In this document: piece after piece, positions 21,436-33,248 of the stretch | Position numbering within the stretch: position 1 is the first letter of the stretch | Layout of the letters: every line of letters begins with the position of its first letter | Source of the DNA: Pseudomonas sp. BGr12 | GTDB lineage: Bacteria > Pseudomonadota > Gammaproteobacteria > Pseudomonadales > Pseudomonadaceae | NCBI RefSeq assembly: GCF_030272895.1 | Contig: NZ_JALRNF010000046.1 | Location: 1-41,525, forward strand | Length of the DNA stretch: 41,525 bases | Direction of reading: 5' to 3' | Made by a program: the position numbers and the translations under genes | The notes under the pieces: model-generated | Seen by the model: only the letters and a program-made list of their open reading frames with translations | Database searches by the model: none | Told to the model about the DNA's origin: nothing

Positions 21436-24400
21436 ATGGATCTCAACCGTCGGCAGTTCTTCAAGGTCGCCGCTGTCGGCCTTGGAGGTTCGAGCCTGGC
21501 TGCGTTGGGCATGGCCCCTACACCGGCCTTCGCCGAGCAGGTGCGTCACTTCAAGCTGGCGCACAGCAAGGAAACCCGTAACACCTGTCCGTACTGTTCG
21601 GTCGGCTGCGGCCTGATCATGTACAGCCAGGGCGACGCGGCGAAGAACGTAGCCCAGAACATCATCCACATCGAAGGCGACGCCGACCATCCGGTGAACC
21701 GCGGCACCCTGTGCCCGAAAGGCGCCGGCCTGCTCGACTTTATCCACAGCCCCAACCGCCTGCAGTACCCGCAGGTGCGCAAGCCGGGCAGTCAGGAATG
21801 GACCCGGGTATCCTGGGACGAGGCGCTCGATCGCATCGCCGACCTGATGAAGACCGACCGCGACGCCAACTTCGTCGAGAAAAATGCCCAGGGCCAGACG
21901 GTCAACCGCTGGCTGACCACGGGTTTCCTGGCCGCTTCGGCGTCCTCCAACGAAGCCGGCTACATGACCCACAAGGTCATCCGCAGCCTCGGCATGCTGG
22001 GATTCGATAACCAGGCACGTGTCTGACATGGCCCGACGGTGGCAAGTCTTGCCCCGACGTACGGCCGTGGAGCCATGACCAACCACTGGACCGATATCGC
22101 CAACGCGAATCTGATCCTGGTGATGGGTGGCAACGCTGCAGAAGCCCACCCCTGTGGCTTCAAATGGGTAACCGAGGCCAAGGCCCACAACCAGGCCCGG
22201 CTGATCGTGGTCGACCCGCGTTTTACCCGGACCGCTTCGGTGGCCGACTATTACGCGCCGATCCGTACCGGCACGGATATCGCCTTCATGGGCGGGCTGA
22301 TCAATTACCTGCTGACAGAAGACAAGATCCAGCACGAATACGTGCGCAACTACACCGACGTGGCGTTCATCGTCAAAGCCGGCTTCAGCTTCGAGGATGG
22401 CCTGTTCAGCGGTTATGACGCGGCCAAGCGCAGCTACACCGACAAGTCCGGCTGGGGCTACGAGATGGGCGAGGACGGTTTTGCCAAGGTCGACCCGACC
22501 CTGCAGGACCCGCGTTGCGTCTATCAGCTGATGAAACAGCACTACAGCCGCTACACCCTGGAGCTGGCCAGCCAGATCTGCGGCATGCCGGTCGACAGCC
22601 TGCGCAAGATCTGGGAAGAGATCGCCACCTGCTCGCAACCGGGCAAGACCATGACGATTCTCTATGCCCTGGGCTGGACCCAGCATTCGATCGGCTCGCA
22701 GATCATCCGCAGTGCGGCCATGGTCCAGTTGTTGCTGGGCAACGTCGGCATGCCGGGGGGCGGGGTCAACGCCCTGCGCGGTCACTCCAATATCCAGGGC
22801 CTTACCGACCTGGGCCTGCTCTCCAACCTGCTGCCGGGCTACCTGTCGCTGCCGGCGGATGCCGAGCAGGACTACGACGCCTACATCGCCAAACGGGCGC
22901 CCAAGCCGATACGGCCGGGGCAGCTGTCCTACTGGCAGAACTACGGCAAGTTTCACGTGAGCCTGATGAAAGCCTGGTACGGCGCCAACGCCACGGCCGA
23001 TAACCATTGGGGCTACGACTACCTGCCGAAGCTGGATATCGCCGGTTACGACGTGTTGAAGATGTTCGACATGATGGCCAAGGACCAGGTCAACGGTTAC
23101 TTCTGCCAGGGCTTCAACCCGATTGCCGCCTTGCCGGACAAGAACCGCGTCACCGCCGCCCTGAGCAAGCTCAAGTGGCTGGTGGTGATGGACCCGCTGG
23201 CCACCGAGACCTCGGAGTTCTGGCGCAATGCCGGGCCGTTCAACGATGTCGACTCGGCCAAGATCCAGACCGAGGTGATCCGCCTGCCCACCACCTGCTT
23301 TGCCGAGGAAGACGGCTCGCTGGTCAACAGCAGCCGCTGGCTGCAATGGCACTGGAAGGGCGCCGAAGGGCCGGGCCAGGCCCGTACCGACGTGTGGATC
23401 ATGACGGCGCTGTTCCTGCGCCTGCGCGAGCGATACCAGCGCGAGGGCGGGGCCTGGGCCGAATCCATCCTCAAGCTCAACTGGCCCTACAAGGTGCCCC
23501 ATGAGCCCTCGCCGGAGGAAATCGCCAAGGAGTTCAACGGTTACGCCGTGGCCGACCTCACCGACGCCACCGGGGCGACGATCAAGGCCGGGCAGCAACT
23601 GGGCGGCTTCGCCCAGCTCAAGGACGATGGCAGCACCGCTTCGGGCTGCTGGATCTTCTGCGGCAGCTGGACCGAGCAGGGCAACCAGATGGCCCGGCGC
23701 GACAACGCCGACCCGTTCGGCATGAAGCAGAACCCGGGTTGGGCCTGGGCCTGGCCGGCCAACCGGCGGATCCTCTACAACCGCGCCTCGGCCGACCTGC
23801 AGGGCAAACCCTGGTCGCCGCACAAGCGCCTGGTGTGGTGGAACGGCAAGGCCTGGGGCGGTACCGACGTGCCGGACTACAAGGTTGATGTGGCACCGGA
23901 AGCGGGGATGAGCCCGTTCATCATGAACCCGGAAGGCGTGGCGCGTTTCTTCGCCCTCGACAAGATGGCCGAAGGGCCGTTCCCCGAGCACTACGAGCCG
24001 TTCGAAACGCCCATCGGTATCAACCCCCTGCACCCGAACAACAAGCAGGCGACCAGCAACCCGGCCGGCCGCGTGTTCGATTCGGTGTGGGACAGCCTCG
24101 GGCAAGCCAAGGACTTCCCGTATGCCGCCACCAGCTACCGCTTGACCGAGCACTTCCACTTCTGGACCAAGCATTGCCCGATCAATGCCGTGACCCAGCC
24201 GGAGCAGTTCGTCGAGATCGGCGAGGCGCTGGCCAAGGAGAAGGGCATCGCCGCCGGCGACCGCGTGCGTGTCACCTGCAAGCGCGGGCATATCGAGGCC
24301 GTGGCGGTGGTGACCAAGCGCATACGTCCGCTGCAGGTCAACAACCAGACCGTGCACCAGATCGGCATTCCGCTGCACTGGGGCTTTACCGGCGTGACCC

Positions 24401-24501
24401 GCCACGGCTACCTGACCAACACCCTGGTGCCGTTTCTCGGTGACGGTAATACCCAGACCCCGGAATCCAAGTCGTTCCTGGTCAACGTGGAGAAAATCTG
24501 A
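21436..24501 (+). CDS. fdoG: Formate dehydrogenase alpha subunit, selenocysteine-containing (FdnG/FdoG type)
   Basis: One gene of 1021 residues read through an in-frame TGA at 22024-22026, which codes for selenocysteine 197 in [18 protein letters not shown], as in E. coli FdnG/FdoG. It oxidises formate to CO2 at a molybdopterin centre on the periplasmic side. A Tat signal is present (NRRQFFK, residues 4-10; likely cleavage after AFA33). Cys51, Cys54, Cys58 and Cys93 bind one [4Fe-4S] cluster. A bSECIS hairpin follows the TGA. The stop shares one base with the fdoH start. AGGAG at 21425-21429 supports ATG 21436. Automatic annotation may split it into 196- and 820-residue pieces. Confidence 0.96.
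22024..22069 (+). promoter_or_regulatory. Selenocysteine UGA codon and bSECIS element in fdoG
   Basis: The TGA codon is followed by an outer pairing CATGGCC / GGCCGTG (22027-22033 with 22063-22069, one G-U) and an apical stem GGCAA-GTC-TTGCC (22041-22053). Position and apical G/U bases resemble the E. coli fdnG/fdhF SECIS hairpins that bind SelB. The base of the structure begins at the codon, as usual in bacteria. Confidence 0.9.
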
Positions 24502-25451
24502 TGGCCAGCCAAGACATCATTGCCCGTTCGGCCACCACCACGCCGCCGCCGTCGATCCGCCAGCAGGAAGAGGTGGCCAAGCTGATCGACACCACCAAGT
24601 GCATCGGCTGCAAGGCCTGCCAGGTCGCCTGCTCGGAATGGAACGAGCTGCGTGACGAGGTCGGCCACAGCTACGGCACCTACGACAACCCCCACGACCT
24701 GAGCGCAGAGACCTGGACCCTGATGCGCTTCACCGAGCATGAAAACGCCGAGGGCAACCTGGAGTGGCTGATCCGCAAGGACGGCTGCATGCACTGCGCC
24801 GATCCCGGTTGCCTGAAGGCCTGCCCGAGCCCCGGGGCGATCATCAAGCACGCCAACGGCATCGTCGACTTCAACCAGGACCACTGCATCGGTTGCGGCT
24901 ACTGCATCACCGGTTGCCCGTTCAACATCCCGCGGATTTCGCAGAAGGACCACAAGGCCTACAAGTGCACCCTGTGTTCCGACCGCGTGGCCGTGGGGCT
25001 GGAGCCGGCCTGCGTGAAAACCTGCCCGACCGGGGCGATCGTGTTCGGCAGCAAGGAGGACATGAAGGAGCATGCCGCCGAGCGCATCGTCGACCTCAAG
25101 TCGCGCGGCTTCGCCAACGCCGGCCTGTACGACCCCGATGGCGTCGGCGGTACCCATGTGATGTACGTGCTGCACCATGCCGACCAGCCGAAACTGTATG
25201 CCGGCCTGCCGGACCAGCCGGTGATCAGCCCGATGGTGGCGCTGTGGAAAGGCGTGAGCAAACCGCTGGCGCTGCTGGCCATGGGCGCGGCGGTGCTGGC
25301 CGGGTTCTTCCATTACGTGCGGGTCGGCCCGCAGCGGGTGGAGGAGGACGAGCACCCGAGCGCGCCGGACACCAGCGTGCACGTCGTCGATCCGACGGTG
25401 CATGTGTATGACCCAGGCAAATCCAGCGGGCCAGGGGAGGAACGACCATGA
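24501..25451 (+). CDS. fdoH: Formate dehydrogenase beta subunit (iron-sulfur)
   Basis: The 316-residue protein carries electrons from FdoG to the cytochrome b subunit. Four Cys-rich groups are visible: [11 protein letters not shown] (residues 34-44), [27 protein letters not shown] and CTLCSD with [10 protein letters not shown], enough for four [4Fe-4S] clusters. One membrane anchor ([19 protein letters not shown], about residues 256-274) lies near the C-terminus. The start overlaps the fdoG stop by one base and its stop overlaps fdoI by ATGA, so the three are coupled. The C-terminal tail is rich in Glu, Pro and Val. Confidence 0.96.
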   Translation: MASQDIIARSATTTPPPSIRQQEEVAKLIDTTKCIGCKACQVACSEWNELRDEVGHSYGTYDNPHDLSAETWTLMRFTEHENAEGNLEWLIRKDGCMHCADPGCLKACPSPGAIIKHANGIVDFNQDHCIGCGYCITGCPFNIPRISQKDHKAYKCTLCSDRVAVGLEPACVKTCPTGAIVFGSKEDMKEHAAERIVDLKSRGFANAGLYDPDGVGGTHVMYVLHHADQPKLYAGLPDQPVISPMVALWKGVSKPLALLAMGAAVLAGFFHYVRVGPQRVEEDEHPSAPDTSVHVVDPTVHVYDPGKSSGPGEERP

Positions 25452-26101
25452 GCGACAAACCCATCCTGCGCTACAACGCCAATGAGCGGAGCAACCACTG
25501 GCTGGTGGCGATCCTGTTCATTCTGGCCGGGTTGTCGGGGCTGGCGCTGTTCCATCCGGCGCTGTTCTGGCTCAGCCACCTGTTCGGCGGCGGGCCCTGG
25601 ACGCGGATCCTGCACCCGTTCCTGGGTCTGGCGATGTTCGTGTTTTTCCTCGGCCTGGTGATTCGCTTCTGGCGTGCCAATGTATTCATCAGCAATGACC
25701 GGCTGTGGCTGCGGCGCATCGACCGGGTGATGCGCAACGAGGAGGAGGGCGTGCCGCCGATCGGCAAGTACAACCCCGGACAGAAGCTACTGTTCTGGAC
25801 CCTGCTGCTGTGCATGCTGGTGCTGCTGTTCAGCGGCGTGGTGATCTGGCGCGCCTGGTTCAGTCAGTACTTCGGCATCGGTTCGATCCGCCTGGCCACT
25901 TTGCTCCATGCTCTGGCGGCCTTCGTGCTGGTGCTGAGCATCATCGTGCATATCTACGCCGGGATCTGGATCAAGGGCTCGGGGAGCGCGATGTTGCATG
26001 GCTGGGTCAGCCGCGCCTGGGCGAAAAAGCACCATGAGCTATGGTATCGGGAAGTGACCCGCGACGATCCGCAGGACCCGCACATCAGCAAAAAAGGATG
26101 A
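25448..26101 (+). CDS. fdoI: Formate dehydrogenase gamma subunit, cytochrome b556
   Basis: The 217-residue membrane protein has four hydrophobic segments and the FdnI/FdoI-type opening [14 protein letters not shown], whose His is a probable haem ligand. Further His residues lie in [23 protein letters not shown]. It passes electrons from FdoH to the quinone pool in the inner membrane. It ends HISKKG, with the fdhE ribosome site inside its last codons. E. coli FdoI is 211 residues. Confidence 0.96.
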   Translation: MSDKPILRYNANERSNHWLVAILFILAGLSGLALFHPALFWLSHLFGGGPWTRILHPFLGLAMFVFFLGLVIRFWRANVFISNDRLWLRRIDRVMRNEEEGVPPIGKYNPGQKLLFWTLLLCMLVLLFSGVVIWRAWFSQYFGIGSIRLATLLHALAAFVLVLSIIVHIYAGIWIKGSGSAMLHGWVSRAWAKKHHELWYREVTRDDPQDPHISKKG

Positions 26102-26105
26102 TGGC

Positions 26106-27023
26106 TTGAGTACGATTCTCGAACCCGGGCAGATCGAAGCGGCGGCCAGTGCGCCGCCGTTTCTGCACCTGCCACCCGCGAACCTGTTCGCCCTGCGGGC
26201 GGCGCGTCTGGACAGCCTGGCCGCAGACCATGCGCTGGGCGACTACCTGCGGCTGATCGCCAGCTTGTGCCGGATTCAGCAGAGCCTGCTGGATGAGCCA
26301 CCGCTGGCACCTCCCCTGGACAGCGAGCGCCAGCGCTTGTGCCTGGAGCACGGTTTGCCGCCGCTGGCGGCCGACAGCCTGGTGCGCGAGGGGCAGTGGC
26401 TGGCCTGGCTGGATGCGCTGTTGCAGCGCTTTCCTTCACCGGCTGGCGCCGAACTCAAGGCTGCAGTCAGCACCTTGGGCGACGCCAGCGCCGAGCAGCG
26501 CAAGCTGTGGGGCATCGCCTTGCTGACCGGGCAGTACAACGCCGTGCCGGCAGCGCTGGTGCCCTTCCTCGGCGCGGCCCTGCAAGCGGCCTGGAGCCAC
26601 TGGCTGTTGAGCCTGCCAGGCACTACGCTCAAACCCGGCGACAACCTCTGCCAGTGCCCGGCCTGCGGCTCGCCGGCCATGGCCGGGGTGATCCGCCACC
26701 GGGGCAAGTTCAACGGCCTGCGCTACCTGGTGTGCTCGCTGTGTGCCTGCGAGTGGCATGCGGTGCGGGTCAAGTGCATCTATTGCGAGCAGAGCAAGGG
26801 GCTTGAGTACTTCAATCTCGAGGATGATCGCCATGCCGCCGGCAAGGCGCCGCTGCGGGCCGAGTGTTGTCCGGGTTGCAAGGTCTACCTCAAGCAGCTC
26901 TACCTGGAGTGCGATGCCGAGGCCGAAGCCTTGTCGGCGGACCTGGCGAGCCTGGCCCTGGACCTGCGCCTGGACCAGGAGGGCTACCAGCGACTGGCAC
27001 CGAACCTGATGCTGGCGCCCTAG
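26106..27023 (+). CDS. fdhE: Formate dehydrogenase accessory protein FdhE
   Basis: The 305-residue cytoplasmic protein has four paired-Cys motifs in its C-terminal half (CPACGSPAM, CSLCACEWH, CIYCEQSKG, CCPGCKVYL), typical of the rubredoxin-like iron sites of FdhE. FdhE interacts with the FDH catalytic subunit and is needed for active enzyme before Tat export. I place the start at TTG 26106, 4 bases after fdoI, with AAGGA 8 bases upstream; no ATG or GTG nearby keeps the family length (309 in E. coli). The rare TTG start may keep its level below that of the enzyme subunits. Confidence 0.92.
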   Translation: MSTILEPGQIEAAASAPPFLHLPPANLFALRAARLDSLAADHALGDYLRLIASLCRIQQSLLDEPPLAPPLDSERQRLCLEHGLPPLAADSLVREGQWLAWLDALLQRFPSPAGAELKAAVSTLGDASAEQRKLWGIALLTGQYNAVPAALVPFLGAALQAAWSHWLLSLPGTTLKPGDNLCQCPACGSPAMAGVIRHRGKFNGLRYLVCSLCACEWHAVRVKCIYCEQSKGLEYFNLEDDRHAAGKAPLRAECCPGCKVYLKQLYLECDAEAEALSADLASLALDLRLDQEGYQRLAPNLMLAP

Positions 27024-27051
27024 GGTCTACACTCAGGTTTTTGTGGGAATG

Positions 27052-27157
27052 TGTGGGAGCTGGCGAAGCCTGCGATCGACCGCGAAGCGGTCGTGATCCG
27101 GACGCAGAAAATGTGTCACCCGGGCCGGGCTCATCGCCGGCCCGGGCGGCTCCCACA
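27052..27157. repeat. Multi-hairpin repeat-like element between fdhE and selA
   Basis: Outer arms TGTGGGAGC (27052-27060) and GCTCCCACA (27149-27157) enclose two perfect inner hairpins: CGACCGC-GAA-GCGGTCG (27077-27093) and CCCGGGCCGG / CCGGCCCGGG (27119-27128 with 27137-27146). The text GTGGGAGCTGGCGAAGCCTG is related to, but distinct from, the REP type elsewhere in the window. Confidence 0.7.
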
Positions 27158-27180
27158 GTGGATATGGCCGGAGCCTTTGA

Positions 27181-28607
27181 ATGCCTGTAAATGTCACGAC
27201 GCTCGCTGCTCGCTTACCCTCCATCGACACCCTGCTGCGCCATCCCGCCTGCCTTGCGCTGATCGACCGCTATGGCCGTGATGCTTTGCTGGCCACCTTG
27301 CGCCAGTTGCTCGATGACCTGCGCGAACCGGCCCGCCAGGGCCAGCTGGACGCGTCTGAGCTGGCACCGGCGGTGCTGGCCGGGCGAGCGGGCGAACGCC
27401 TGGCGGTCCAGCACCGCAGCCAGGTACGGCGGGTGTTCAACCTCACGGGCACGGTGCTGCACACCAACCTTGGCCGGGCGTTGCTGCCGGACGAAGCCAT
27501 CGACGCGGTGCAGATGGCCGCGCGCTACCCGCTGAACCTAGAATTCGACCTGGCCACCGGCAAGCGCGGCGACCGCGACGACCTGATCGAAGGCCTGATC
27601 CGCGAGCTGACCGGTGCCGAGGCCGTCACCGTGGTCAACAACAATGCCGCGGCGGTGCTGCTGGCGCTCAACAGCCTGGGCGCGCGCAAGGAAGGCATCA
27701 TCTCCCGCGGTGAGCTGATCGAGATCGGCGGCGCCTTTCGCATCCCCGACATCATGGTCCGGGCCGGGGTCAAGCTGCATGAGGTGGGCACCACCAACCG
27801 CACCCACGCCCGCGACTACGAAGCCGCCATCGGCCCGCGCAGCGGCCTGCTGATGCGCGTGCATTGCAGCAACTACAGCATCCAGGGCTTCACCACCCAG
27901 GTGTCGACAGCGGAGTTGGCGCAGCTGGCGCACCGGCACGAGCTGCCCTTGCTGGAAGACCTGGGCAGCGGCAGCCTGCTCGACCTCACGCGCTGGGGCC
28001 TGCCGGCCGAGCCCACGGTGCGCCAGGCCCTGGTCGACGGTGCCGACATCGTTACCTTCAGCGGCGACAAACTACTGGGCGGGCCCCAGGCCGGCATCAT
28101 CGTCGGCCGCAAGGCGCTGATCAGCAGGATCAAGAAGAATCCCCTCAAGCGTGCCCTGCGGGTCGACAAGCTGACCCTGGCCGCTCTGGAAGCAGTGCTG
28201 GGCCTGTACCGCAACCCTGACCGCCTGGCGGAGCGCCTGCCCAGCCTGCGCCTGCTGACCCGTCCCCAGGCCGAGATCCTCGCCCAGGCCCGGCGCCTGG
28301 CACCGGTGCTGGCACAGGTGCTCGGCGAGCAGTGGCAGGTCGAGGCAGTGCCGGCCTTGAGCATGATCGGCAGCGGCAGCCAACCCGTCGCCCGCTTGCC
28401 CAGCGCCGCGCTGTGCCTGCGCCCGCAACAGGCCCGGCGCTGGCGCGGGCGTAGCCTGCTCGGTCTGGAAGCGGCACTGCGAACGCTGCCGATCCCGGTG
28501 CTCGGGCGCATCGATGACGATGCCCTGTGGCTCGATTTGCGTCAGCTGGATGACGAGGCGGGCTGGCTGGCGCAGTTGTCCGGGCTGCAACTGGCGGAGG
28601 CCTTGAG

Positions 28608-28611
<4 letters not shown>
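27181..28611 (+). CDS. selA: L-seryl-tRNA(Sec) selenium transferase
   Basis: The 476-residue PLP enzyme converts seryl-tRNA(Sec) to selenocysteinyl-tRNA(Sec) with selenophosphate. The PLP lysine is Lys297 in [14 protein letters not shown] (Lys295 in E. coli). Other family parts are [30 protein letters not shown] and [18 protein letters not shown] at 27170-27173 fits ATG 27181. Its stop overlaps the selB GTG start by four bases (GTGA, 28608-28611). It sits 157 bases after fdhE, across a multi-hairpin spacer, so it may have a separate or reduced transcript. Confidence 0.97.
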
Positions 28612-30527
<1,916 letters not shown>

Positions 30528-30533
30528 GTTCAA

Positions 30534-30629
30534 GGAAGGCAATCGCGCCCGGTGGCGCGGCCGGGCTTCAAACCCGGTTGGGGACGGCAGCCGTTCCCGG
30601 GCAGGTTCGACTCCCGCTGCCTTCCGCCA
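30534..30629 (+). tRNA. selC: tRNA-Sec (anticodon TCA)
   Basis: The 96-base gene has the 8-bp acceptor stem GGAAGGCA / TGCCTTCC, discriminator G and encoded CCA (30627-30629). The anticodon stem CCGGG/CCCGG holds the loop CTTCAAA with TCA at 30568-30570. A long variable arm (GGGACGGCAGCCGTTCCC) and TTCGA in the T loop follow. The form closely resembles E. coli selC. It is probably co-transcribed with selAB. Confidence 0.97.
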
Positions 30630-30633
30630 CTTT

Positions 30634-31626
30634 CTACTGCGCCCGTTCCCCGCACAGGTCCAGGGCGAACCAGTATTCGGCCGCTTGCACATCGAGGCCC
30701 GCACCCAGCAGGGCGAACATCTTGCCCAGCGCGGCTTCGCGGGTCATGCCGCCACCACTGACCAGCCCGGTGTCGCGCAAGCGGCTACCGGCGGCGTAGG
30801 TGTCGAAATGCACGGCCCCTTGCGGACACTGGCTGATGGCGGCGATCAGCACGCCGCCTTCGCGGGCGTCGTGCAGGGCGTCGAGCAGGTCCTGGTCATC
30901 GGAAGGCCCGGTACCGCTGCCGTAGCATTCCAGCAACAGGCCTTGCACGCCGCTGCCGAGCAGGGCGCGCAAATGACTCACCTGCAAGCCCGGGAACACC
31001 GGCAGCACCGCCAGGTTCACGGTGTGGCGTGGCTGTCGGTAGTCCAGGCGCGCCGGTACTGCGTCGACACGCTGACCGTCGCGCTGGCGTGGCAGGCTGG
31101 CAAAGGCATCGAAGGCTTCGCTGCGCAGTTTCGAGGTGCGGGCGCCGTGCAGCAGCTGGCCGTGGAAGTACAGCTGCACGCCGTTCTCGATGCCCGTGGC
31201 CATCAACTGCAGGGCGCCGCCCAGGTTGCCCCAGGCGTCGCTGTCCGGGGCGCCGGCAGGCAGCATCGAGCCGGTCAGCAGCACCGGCACCGGCAGGCCC
31301 AGCAGCAGGAACGACAGGGCCGCGGCGCTGTAGGCCAGGGTGTCGGTGCCGTGCAGCAGCAGGACACCGTCATGGCCGTCGCGCTCCACCGCCTCGACAA
31401 TCGCATCACGCATGGCCAGCCAGTTGGCTTGCTGCATGTTGGCGCTGTCGAGCAGTGGCGTCAGCTCGCGCAGGCGCCAGTTCAGTGCCGGGGCATCCGC
31501 CTGCTGATCGAAGTGGGCGCGCATGCGCGCCTCGAAGCCGCCGGCGGGGGCCAGGCCTTGTGGCGTCTCAAGCATGCCGATGGTGCCTCCGGTGTAGAGG
31601 ACCAGCAGATTCTTGACGGCGCGCAT
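30634..31626 (-). CDS. ansA: Type I (cytoplasmic) L-asparaginase
   Basis: The start at ATG 31626 (MRAVKNLLVLYTGGTIGM) gives 330 residues; the frame extends to 31662 inside the neighbour gene. The first catalytic Thr lies in YTGGTIG (residues 11-17) and the second Thr-Asp pair in LLHGTDTLAYSA. There is no signal peptide. It hydrolyses asparagine to aspartate and ammonia. One base separates it from the stop of the AGCS symporter, so uptake and breakdown of an amino acid may be linked. Its stop lies 4 bases from the end of tRNA-Sec on the other strand. The family also includes glutaminase-asparaginases, so exact substrate use is inferred. Confidence 0.9.
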   Translation of the reverse strand: MRAVKNLLVLYTGGTIGMLETPQGLAPAGGFEARMRAHFDQQADAPALNWRLRELTPLLDSANMQQANWLAMRDAIVEAVERDGHDGVLLLHGTDTLAYSAAALSFLLLGLPVPVLLTGSMLPAGAPDSDAWGNLGGALQLMATGIENGVQLYFHGQLLHGARTSKLRSEAFDAFASLPRQRDGQRVDAVPARLDYRQPRHTVNLAVLPVFPGLQVSHLRALLGSGVQGLLLECYGSGTGPSDDQDLLDALHDAREGGVLIAAISQCPQGAVHFDTYAAGSRLRDTGLVSGGGMTREAALGKMFALLGAGLDVQAAEYWFALDLCGERAQ

Positions 31627-31627
31627 T

Positions 31628-33070
31628 TCAGTTCTGCACCTGGGCGGTGGCGGCGCGGACATCGGCCTTGGCGTCGACCACCGGGTTGACCGGCCAGGCG
31701 TCGCGGTCCAGGTCCAGGTCGGCGAAGCGTGCGGCGTCGAATACCGGCTGCTGGATGCCGGCGCGGCGCTGTTCGTCGTAGTCGCGCATCACCCGCAGGC
31801 CGACCTTGAACAGCAGGGCCAGGGCCACCAGGTTGACGAATGCCAGGCAGGTCATGGTGATGTCGGCGAAGGCGAACACGGTCGACAGGTTCTGCACCGA
31901 GCCCCAGAGGATCAGCAGCAGCACCAGGCCGCGGTAGCCCAGCAGCACCGCACGGTTGCGGGTGAAGAACTGCAGGCTGGTCTCGCCCAGGTAGTAGTTG
32001 TAGAGGATGCAGGTGAAGACGAACAGCGACAGCGCCACGCTGACGAAGATCCGGCCCCAGTCACCGACCACCGCGGCCAGGGAGTTCTGGGTCAGGGCGA
32101 TGCCGTCACCTTCGAAGCCCGGGGTGTAGAAGCCCGACAGCAGGATCAGCAGGGCGGTGCAGGTGCAGATCACGAAGGTATCGAGGAACACGCTGAACGC
32201 CTGGACCACGCCTTGTGCGGCCGGGTGCTTGACGGCCGCCACGGCGGCTACGTTCGGCGCACTGCCAAGGCCGGCTTCGTTGGCGAACACACCGCGCTTC
32301 ACGCCCATGACAATGGCGCTGCCCAGCAGGCCGGCAAAGGCCGGGTCGAGGCCGAAGGCGCTTTTGATGATGGTTTCGAGCATGGCAGGCACGTGTTCGA
32401 TCTGGGTGAAGATCACATACAGGGTCACACCAATGTACGCCAGGGTCTTGACCGGCACCAGCAGATCGGACACTGCGGCGATGCGCTTGATGCCGCCGAG
32501 GAACACCAGGCCCAGCAGCACGGCGAGGGCGATGCCGGTGTACTTGGGTTCGAAACCGAAGGCATTCTGCAGCGAGTGGGTCACCGTGTAGGACTGCAGG
32601 CCGTTGAAGGTGAAGCCGTAGGTCACCAGCAGCAGGATCGCGAACACCACCGCCAGCCAGCGCAGTTTCAGGCCGTGCTGGATGTAGTAGGCCGGGCCGC
32701 CACGGTACAGGCCGTCACCGTCGCTGCGCTTGTAGACCTGGGCCAGGGTACATTCGAAGAAGCTGCTGGACATGCCCACCAGTGCGGTGACCCACATCCA
32801 GAACACCGCGCCTGGGCCGCCCAGGGTTACGGCGATGCCGACACCGGCGATGTTACCGGCACCGACGCGACCGGCCAGGCTCAGCATCAGTGCCTGGAAC
32901 GAGCTCAGCTGGCCAGCCTGGCCGCGCAGGGATTCCTTGAACACACTGAACATATGGCCGAAGTGGCGGAACTGGACGAAACGGGAGCGGATGGTGAAGT
33001 AACCGCCGAGTCCGACGATCAGTACGATGAGAAGCTTCCCCGAAAGGAAATCATTGAGCGCTTCGAGCAT
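31628..33070 (-). CDS. AGCS-family sodium/amino-acid (alanine/glycine) symporter
   Basis: The start at ATG 33070 (MLEALNDFLSGKLLIVLIVGLGGYF), preceded by CGAGG, gives 480 residues; the 26 residues upstream in frame are not hydrophobic or family-like. The protein has about ten or more membrane segments and the AGCS stretch GGPGAVFWMWVTALVGMSSSFFECTLAQ, with GRVGAGNIAGVG before it. It imports alanine, glycine or a similar amino acid with sodium. It is the first gene of a two-gene operon with the asparaginase and is divergent from an HTH regulator. Confidence 0.94.
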   Translation of the reverse strand: MLEALNDFLSGKLLIVLIVGLGGYFTIRSRFVQFRHFGHMFSVFKESLRGQAGQLSSFQALMLSLAGRVGAGNIAGVGIAVTLGGPGAVFWMWVTALVGMSSSFFECTLAQVYKRSDGDGLYRGGPAYYIQHGLKLRWLAVVFAILLLVTYGFTFNGLQSYTVTHSLQNAFGFEPKYTGIALAVLLGLVFLGGIKRIAAVSDLLVPVKTLAYIGVTLYVIFTQIEHVPAMLETIIKSAFGLDPAFAGLLGSAIVMGVKRGVFANEAGLGSAPNVAAVAAVKHPAAQGVVQAFSVFLDTFVICTCTALLILLSGFYTPGFEGDGIALTQNSLAAVVGDWGRIFVSVALSLFVFTCILYNYYLGETSLQFFTRNRAVLLGYRGLVLLLILWGSVQNLSTVFAFADITMTCLAFVNLVALALLFKVGLRVMRDYDEQRRAGIQQPVFDAARFADLDLDRDAWPVNPVVDAKADVRAATAQVQN

Positions 33071-33195
33071 GGGAAAACCTCGATTCTTATTCTTTGCATG
33101 AAAAGACAGCGGGTCCGGTGTCGATGCACCGGTATCCGATGCGCGCATGGTTGGCCAAGATAAATATGGTTACAATTTCGCGGGTTGCTCTGAGT

Positions 33196-33233
33196 TGATG
33201 CGACTTGATGCTAAAATGGCGTCTGTCGCATCA
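33196..33233 (+). promoter_or_regulatory. Inverted-repeat operator centred on the -10 of the HTH regulator gene
   Basis: TGATGCGAC (33196-33204) and GTCGCATCA (33225-33233) form a perfect 9-bp inverted repeat with a 20-base spacer. Its centre coincides with the -10-like TAAAAT (33212-33217). Half-site centres are 29 bp apart, near three helical turns. A good -35 is not obvious, so the promoter may need help. Confidence 0.6.
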
Positions 33234-33248
33234 CCTGGAACGGCTCGC

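Noticed and set aside
22024..22026. Apparent stop codon splitting the formate dehydrogenase gene
   Set aside because: The position, downstream homology, SECIS hairpin and neighbouring selABC genes show that it is a selenocysteine codon, not a nonsense mutation.
21337..24405. A 1022-codon open frame on the - strand opposite fdoG
   Set aside because: It mirrors the codon bias of the true gene in a GC-rich genome and has no family features or ribosome site.
30541..31689. A 405-codon + strand frame across tRNA-Sec and the asparaginase gene
   Set aside because: It reads through a tRNA gene and is antisense to a clear asparaginase.
33147..33248. Earlier start codons for the HTH regulator
   Set aside because: They fall before or within the -10 and operator region, and the encoded residues do not resemble an HTH protein.
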